Assembly (NCBI GenBank): GCA_903903925.1
Contig: CAIVAU010000032.1
Location: forward strand, 1-34,916
Length of the DNA stretch: 34,916 nt
Direction of reading: 5' to 3'
Source: an uncultured cyanobacterium
Lineage (GTDB): Bacteria > Cyanobacteriota > Cyanobacteriia > Cyanobacteriales > Nostocaceae
Each line of letters starts with the position of its first letter. The stretch's first letter is position 1. Shown piece after piece: positions 31,821 through 34,916 of this stretch. The notes below the pieces were generated by a model. It made no database searches. It was not told the origin of the DNA and worked only from the letters and a program-made list of their open reading frames with translations. A program made the position numbers and the translations under genes.

Positions 31821-31839
31821 AGCACTTATAATAAGTACT
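31821..31839 (-). promoter_or_regulatory. Imperfect palindrome upstream of secretion operon (candidate operator)
   Basis: AGCACTTAT-A-ATAAGTACT has 9-bp arms with one mismatch. It lies 129-147 bp before the start of the pilin-like gene. An operator for the long secretion operon is possible. It does not match a regulator consensus that I can name. Confidence 0.4.
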
Positions 31840-31902
31840 TTATTTTTGCTTGACAACTGTGAGAAGTTCTTTGAAGATTCTTCATAAAAACGTAAACTTG
31901 TC

Positions 31903-31977
31903 GTTGTTGTGCAAAAAGGCGTGAGCAAGCGCGAAGAGCGTTATTTAGAGCGAAAATTTGGTGATGTGCTTCTATGA
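31903..31977 (+). pseudogene. Scrap of an isoprenylcysteine/phospholipid methyltransferase-like gene
   Basis: One frame reads SKREERYLERKFGDVLL before a stop. This resembles the C-terminal EExYLxxKFGxxY motif of the isoprenylcysteine carboxyl methyltransferase (ICMT)/phospholipid methyltransferase family. Only about 25 codons remain, with no start and no membrane part. The call rests on one motif. Confidence 0.4.
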
Positions 31978-32102
31978 CCTTCCCCTATCTTCGTCAAAAT
32001 CTTGAGAATTTCCATAGTGCAGATGTACTATAAACTGAGACTGTGGCATTTTATTTCCTTTCTTCATGGGCGACCATATAAGAAAAATCATTCATGTAGT
32101 TA

Positions 32103-32135
32103 TGTAGATACAAATAACTATTTGTATAATCTACA
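32103..32135. repeat. Long palindrome near the truncated DinB gene
   Basis: ATACAAATA-AC-TATTTGTAT (32108-32127) is a perfect 9-bp inverted repeat. TGTAGAT (32103-32109) and ATCTACA (32129-32135) form an outer 7-bp pair offset by one base. It could be an operator or a site-specific recombination scar at the gene break. Confidence 0.5.
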
Positions 32136-32155
32136 CAAAACAACAACAACAGAAG

Positions 32156-32737
32156 CTGATTCTGCCGGAACAAGCTTCGGCTTTTGTAGAAGCTCTGCCA
32201 GTTGAAAAGTTTCATGGGATTGGGCAAGTCACTGCTGCTAAAATGCATGAATTGGGGATTTGTACCGGTGCTGATTTGAAGGGGCGATCTCTCACCGAAC
32301 TAACACAACACTTTGGCAAGGTGGGGCAGCACTATTACAAAATCGCCAGGGCACAGGATGACCGTGTGGTGGAACCGAACCGCGTTCGTAAATCAATTGG
32401 TGCAGAGACTTCGTTTGCTGTTGATTTAAGCGATTATGCGTCAATGTTGTTGGAATTAGAACAAATTGCTCAAATTGTGCAGCAGCGTTTAGAGCAGCAT
32501 CAGACTTCAGGACGCACCTTAACTTTAAAAGTAAAGTTTTCGGACTACCAGCAAATTACACGTAGCAAGACATCGCTCACTCCGATTAACGAGTTGGGTG
32601 CGATTAGCCTGATGGCAAGGACACTGTTTGAAGGGATTGAACTAGAAGACCGCAGTATTCGGTTGTTGGGGATTTCGTTGTCTAATCTTGATCATGTTAG
32701 GGAAGATCAACTGGTTCAATTGTCCTTATTTGAATAA
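32156..32737 (+). pseudogene. dinB: DNA polymerase IV (DinB), C-terminal fragment
   Basis: The frame starts without its own beginning at LILPEQASAFVEALPVEKFH and continues through the thumb helix-hairpin-helix (GIGQVTAAKMHELGICTGAD) and the little-finger domain (TLTLKVKFSDYQQITRS) to the polymerase C-terminus, LVQLSLFE. The N-terminal palm and fingers with the catalytic Asp and Glu residues (about 150 aa) are missing, so no polymerase can be made. An internal ATG at 32243 could give 164 aa of the DNA-binding part only. A palindrome lies 20 bp before the break. Confidence 0.88.
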
Positions 32738-32935
32738 TTTATTGATCAGGCTTTGTAAGAAAGGAGATTAGCTGATTGTAAAGTTTTTTAAGTCCTGTTC
32801 GGAATTCAAGAGAATCCGCTTGAATCCATACACTACGTTTGTTTGTAGTTTCAGACTACCGTCAGAATTTATCTCGAATATCGAGCGAAACACAACCAAA
32901 TACTAAATTAAAGACAAGAATAAGGAGATTGAAAA
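32738..32935 (+). other. Upstream region of the small GG-leader peptide gene
   Basis: The region holds an ATTCAAG/CTTGAAT stem (about 32804-32825), possibly ending the DinB fragment transcript. It also holds a CTCGA-ATA-TCGAG palindrome (32873-32885), 50 bp before the peptide start. AAGGAG occurs at 32921-32929. Confidence 0.45.
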
Positions 32936-33109
32936 ATGGCCAGAATCAAAATTTCTGAGTTGAGTCCTAAAAAGATAGGATTTTACCGTGAACTATCTGA
33001 TCTTGAGTCAGAGGTGATTGTGGGTGGCTTAAATCCTCAACCTCTTCCTCCAGGACTTTTTATTGCAAGACAACCGGAAGCACTATTTATTATTGCAGGA
33101 CACCAATAA
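32936..33109 (+). CDS. Small peptide with double-glycine leader and LNPQPLPPG motif (RiPP-precursor-like)
   Basis: The 57-aa product begins MARIKISELSPKKIGFYREL, continues SDLESEVIVGG and then LNPQPLPPGLFIARQPEALF. The ELSDLESEVIVGG stretch resembles leader peptides of bacterial ribosomal peptides that end in a Gly-Gly cleavage site at residues 30-31. The following LNPQPLPPG motif is one that, as I recall, recurs in small bacterial proteins of unknown role. AAGGAG lies seven bases before the ATG, so the start is well supported. No maturation or export gene is adjacent in the window. It could be a bacteriocin-like or signalling peptide precursor, acting with enzymes encoded elsewhere. Function is inference. 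Confidence 0.7.
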   Translation: MARIKISELSPKKIGFYRELSDLESEVIVGGLNPQPLPPGLFIARQPEALFIIAGHQ

Positions 33110-33234
33110 TGATATCGTGCACCATTCTCAACAAGGTGAGAGAAACCGGGTTTCTAAACGCCGGCAGCGACGTTCAGTATGGTCGTATCAGAAAACGAAA
33201 AACGAGATATTTGGTAGAATAGGAGAAGATAATT

Positions 33235-33405
33235 ATGCGGTTAGTCAATCAACGTTTTGGTGAGATTGGAGAGCCAGTCATTGAGCAAATTCATAAATTA
33301 TCCACTGAGCAATTAGAAGAATTGACCGATGTGTTATTCACTCTCTCTGCTACTACTGACTTAGAACAATGGTTACATTTGAGGCTAAACTCAGTAGACT
33401 CATAG
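33235..33405 (+). pseudogene. DUF4351 domain remnant (C-terminus of an Rpn/PD-(D/E)XK nuclease family protein)
   Basis: The 56-codon frame MRLVNQRFGEIGEPVIEQIH followed by KLSTEQLEELTDVLFTLSAT and DLEQWL matches the DUF4351 helical domain. That domain normally ends cyanobacterial Rpn-type (recombination-promoting nuclease or transposase-like) proteins of about 280-320 aa. The nuclease part is missing, and a stop lies in frame five codons upstream of the ATG. A GGAGAA lies eight bases before the ATG, so the domain could still be translated alone. A typical AGAAACC-G-GGTTTCT palindrome (33141-33155) lies upstream. Confidence 0.65.
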
Positions 33406-33487
33406 TAATGGGCATTGCGATCATATCCCCATCTACCCCACTAATTACCCAACGCCACCACCGCCGAACTTCTTGACCCCTTTGGGT

Positions 33488-33531
33488 AATTCAAAATTCA
33501 AAATTCAAAATTTAAGAAATAATTTTGAATT
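33488..33531. repeat. Second arm of the perfect 44-bp inverted repeat
   Basis: The sequence is the exact reverse complement of 30507-30550. It contains tandem TTCAAAA units followed by TTTAAGAAATAATTTTGAAT. The two arms enclose about 2.9 kb with the pilin-like gene, the DinB fragment, the GG-leader peptide and the DUF4351 remnant. Confidence 0.85.
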
Positions 33532-33548
33532 GTTTAATTAAGGATACA

Positions 33549-33653
33549 AGCCCCTAAATTCATTTATGGAAAATGAAAAAAATATATATTTCGAGACACG
33601 TAGTGCCGAAGTTGCTGCGTCCGCTGACTCAGAGCCCCTAAATTTATTTATGG
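33549..33653. repeat. 21-bp direct repeat pair (33549-33569 and 33633-33653)
   Basis: AGCCCCTAAATTCATTTATG and AGCCCCTAAATTTATTTATG (each followed by G) differ at one position and lie 84 bp apart. The origin is unknown. Confidence 0.65.
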
Positions 33654-33663
33654 GGTTGTCATT

Positions 33664-33692
33664 TTGAATTTTGAATTTTGAATTTTGAATTG
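33664..33692. repeat. TTTTGAA tandem repeat
   Basis: Four units of ATTTTGA occur in tandem, the same family as at 30507-30558 and (inverted) 33488-33531. Confidence 0.8.
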
Positions 33693-33912
33693 GAGCGAAG
33701 CGACTTGACCTACCAGAGGATAATATTTGGTTTAGCGCGATTGCATAAAGGCACAATCAGTGCCGATCGCATAAATGCACAGTAGGAGCCAATCGCTCCC
33801 TTGTAGCGCGACATGGGAACACTAAAAACAGTATCTCCACTGTTCTTGAATTCCCATGCCTTGGATTATTCGCCAACTCCGCAACGCTGCGCCACTCTCT
33901 CTCATCATTTTA

Positions 33913-34116
33913 TTAGGAGTAATGACGAGCAAATGGTGGCAATTCTGCTGTTTGTATTAATTGAAAGACAATCTCTTGTAAACTCCCTTCACCTGCAATT
34001 GCTCTTAGCTTTTTATCTAATTCAAATGCCAACATCTGCTCTAAGGATGCTGTAGTAGGAAAAGCATCAATTAAAGCGAATTGTAATTGTTTACGCTGTT
34101 GACCAGATAAGCTCAT
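33913..34116 (-). CDS. Orphan effector-associated domain 1 (EAD1)-like protein, probably truncated
   Basis: The 67-aa product MSLSGQQRKQLQFALIDAFP, then TTASLEQMLAFELDKKLRAI, AGEGSLQEIVFQLIQTAE matches the start of EAD1 domains. These are small Death-like helical adaptors that pair effectors (caspase-like, trypsin-like, TIR, nucleotide-cyclase and others) in bacterial conflict systems with ternary partners. Normal EAD1 domains run about 80-90 residues and precede an effector domain. Here the frame ends after LPPFARHYS, and the downstream DNA shows no effector in any frame, so it is likely a remnant or a stand-alone adaptor. The start ATG at 34116 fits the usual beginning of the domain. Confidence 0.65.
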   Translation of the reverse strand: MSLSGQQRKQLQFALIDAFPTTASLEQMLAFELDKKLRAIAGEGSLQEIVFQLIQTAELPPFARHYS

Positions 34117-34776
34117 ATCTCAAGCGATCGCACTACTCAGTTACAATCTACAAATGTACAAGATACAATTCCTGACAATATTACCAATTTCGCCAGATTT
34201 TTGATAGCTTTATGGATCAGACGAAGTTCTATGTCCGTGACTCCCGCGTATAAAGTTACGTAAACCGCATATCAACATGACGGTATAGCCGCTGCCGGAA
34301 TCGTCGTTAGTGACGCCCAGTCAATCGGAAACGTCAGCCCCTGCCTACTAACCAGAAACTTGGAGGGATTACCAATAGTAGTGCGTAGGCGAAGCCCGCC
34401 GCAGGCATCGCTCACAAAACTTGCCTTCGTTGTCACAGTATAAATCTTCGACTGAGCAAGATTAGCCGCATTAGCAACAGTGTAAGTCCCTGGCGGTTGT
34501 TGAAATAATCAAATTATTCCCACATCAAACGCTGCAACTGGCTGTATGGTCTGTGACGAGACTTTGATGAGTAGCAGCTGTCGTTGTGGTAGTGGTAGCA
34601 GAAGCGATCGCGCGAGCGCGAGAGTGCCTTGGGCGATAAGTTTTGCAGCTGCATCTCTGGGCGATCGCTTTCAACTCCATGCGAGCGTGGGAAGAGTGGG
34701 AATTAGGTAAATTATGGAGCTGATCTTATCTGCGTTAAGGGCTTCTATGTCGCCCCAACTTTTGCGATATTTGCGA
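34117..34776. other. Degenerate region with broken minus-strand frames and a palindromic repeat
   Basis: No intact gene is visible. On the minus strand a frame after a TGA at about 34504 reads QQPPGTYTVANAANLAQSKI and continues through a GC-rich repeat to TIGNPSKFLVSRQGLTFPID, ending about 34277. It lacks a start, and the DNA upstream is Thr/Ala-rich in a different frame (TTTTTAATHQSL). This looks like a decayed gene, possibly frameshifted, of unknown family. HIP1 sites occur near 34124, 34605 and 34661. Confidence 0.45.
34379..34415. repeat. GC-rich dispersed palindromic repeat inside a decayed frame
   Basis: GTGCGTAGGCGAAGCCCGCC followed by GCAGGCATCGCTCAC is a member of the GGCGAAGCCCGCC palindromic repeat family of Nostocales. 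It sits within an otherwise continuous minus-strand reading frame without breaking it. Confidence 0.75.
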
Positions 34777-34916
34777 CTAAGGGATAGCAATCACTAAACT
34801 GAGTATCCCTAAGATCATATCTGCTTGCTTAATTGAGTATTCTGTTAAGTCTATTTTTACGACATTGTTTTCTAATAATAAAAATATCCAAACAGTACCT
34901 GTTGTTATTGTCCCTA
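34777..34916 (-). CDS. C-terminal end of a membrane protein, cut by the right window edge
   Basis: About 45 codons are visible, reading [40 protein letters not shown] and VIAIP before a TAG at 34777-34779. There is at least one hydrophobic helix at each end. The 5' part lies beyond the window, and no family can be assigned. The frame is regular and free of stops, so a real gene is likely. Confidence 0.45.
   Translation of the reverse strand, partial: GTITTGTVWIFLLLENNVVKIDLTEYSIKQADMILGILSLVIAIP

Larger units (their letters stand above)
31693..32155. other. Promoter region of the secretion operon and a mosaic of gene scraps
   Basis: The first 150 bp must hold the minus-strand promoter for the secretion operon. 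They contain an imperfect dyad at 31821-31839. The rest holds a methyltransferase scrap (31903-31977), a long palindrome (32103-32135) and the break point of the DinB fragment at about 32156. No intact gene is present. Confidence 0.5.
33406..33912. other. Non-coding gap with AT-rich tandem and direct repeats
   Basis: The 500 bp hold one arm of the 44-bp inverted repeat (33488-33531), two copies of a 21-bp direct repeat (33549-33569, 33633-33653) and a further TTTTGAA array (33664-33692). A 72-codon minus-strand frame across these repeats is a repeat translation and not a gene. Confidence 0.6.

Noticed and set aside
32243..32737. A complete 164-aa gene with its own start
   Set aside because: The same frame continues upstream into DinB sequence to about 32156, so the ATG at 32243 is internal to a truncated polymerase.
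33063..33263. 66-codon plus-strand frame overlapping the GG-leader peptide
   Set aside because: It is a frame-shifted reading of the peptide 3' end plus a palindromic repeat. The peptide gene has the ribosome binding site.
33538..33756. 72-codon minus-strand frame
   Set aside because: It is a translation through TTTTGAA and 21-bp repeats, with no domain.

Overview
The window looks like plasmid or mobile-island DNA from a filamentous, probably heterocyst-forming (Nostocales) cyanobacterium. This rests on copies of the HIP1 octamer GCGATCGC, tandem heptamer repeats (CCTTCTG and TTTTGAA types), GC-rich palindromic repeats of the GGCGAAGCCCGCC kind, two one-helix high-light-inducible proteins (HLIPs), and a conjugation-type secretion operon together with insertion scars and gene fragments. 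I could run no database searches. Family names come from motifs, length, topology and gene order.

Layout. (1) 1-2.5 kb: a serine recombinase gene cut by the window edge and its coupled DUF5372-like partner abut a 5'-truncated group II intron (reverse transcriptase/maturase with HNH domain, then domains V-VI). (2) 2.5-8.8 kb: a metal region with a NiCoT nickel/cobalt permease, a relic of a FecCD-type permease, a cobalamin riboswitch ahead of a DUF1636 protein, one HLIP, and a four-gene operon of a ZnuA/C/B-type ABC importer plus a CsoR/InrS-family metal sensor. (3) 9.7-13 kb: ornithine aminotransferase and a deoxyhypusine-synthase-family (homospermidine-type) enzyme, converging on hypB with its His-rich nickel-binding N-terminus. 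(4) 13.6-15.9 kb: an HLIP operon preceded by three evenly spaced HLR1-type boxes, a citrate synthase scrap, a decapeptide-repeat protein with a His-rich tail, and an exported TPR protein.

(5) 16-31.7 kb: twelve minus-strand genes, about 15.6 kb, forming a type IV secretion/conjugation operon. In transcription order they are a pilin-like protein, VirB3-like, VirB4, VirB5-like, VirB6-like, VirB8-like, VirB10, VirB9-like, an unknown 427-aa protein, VirD4, an unknown 102-aa protein and an unknown 784-aa protein. No VirB11 ATPase and no relaxase are visible. VirB10 precedes VirB9, the reverse of the classical order. (6) 31.7-34.9 kb: a mosaic of fragments (methyltransferase, DinB, DUF4351, EAD1), a small double-glycine-leader peptide with an LNPQPLPPG motif, perfect 44-bp inverted repeats and a membrane protein cut by the right edge.

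The metal genes could work together: nickel or cobalt and zinc-type import, a Cu/Ni-type sensor, nickel storage or insertion by HypB, and cobalamin-responsive expression of DUF1636. The less-described items are the three-box HLR1 array, the GG-leader peptide, the unassigned proteins of the secretion operon and the decapeptide-repeat protein.
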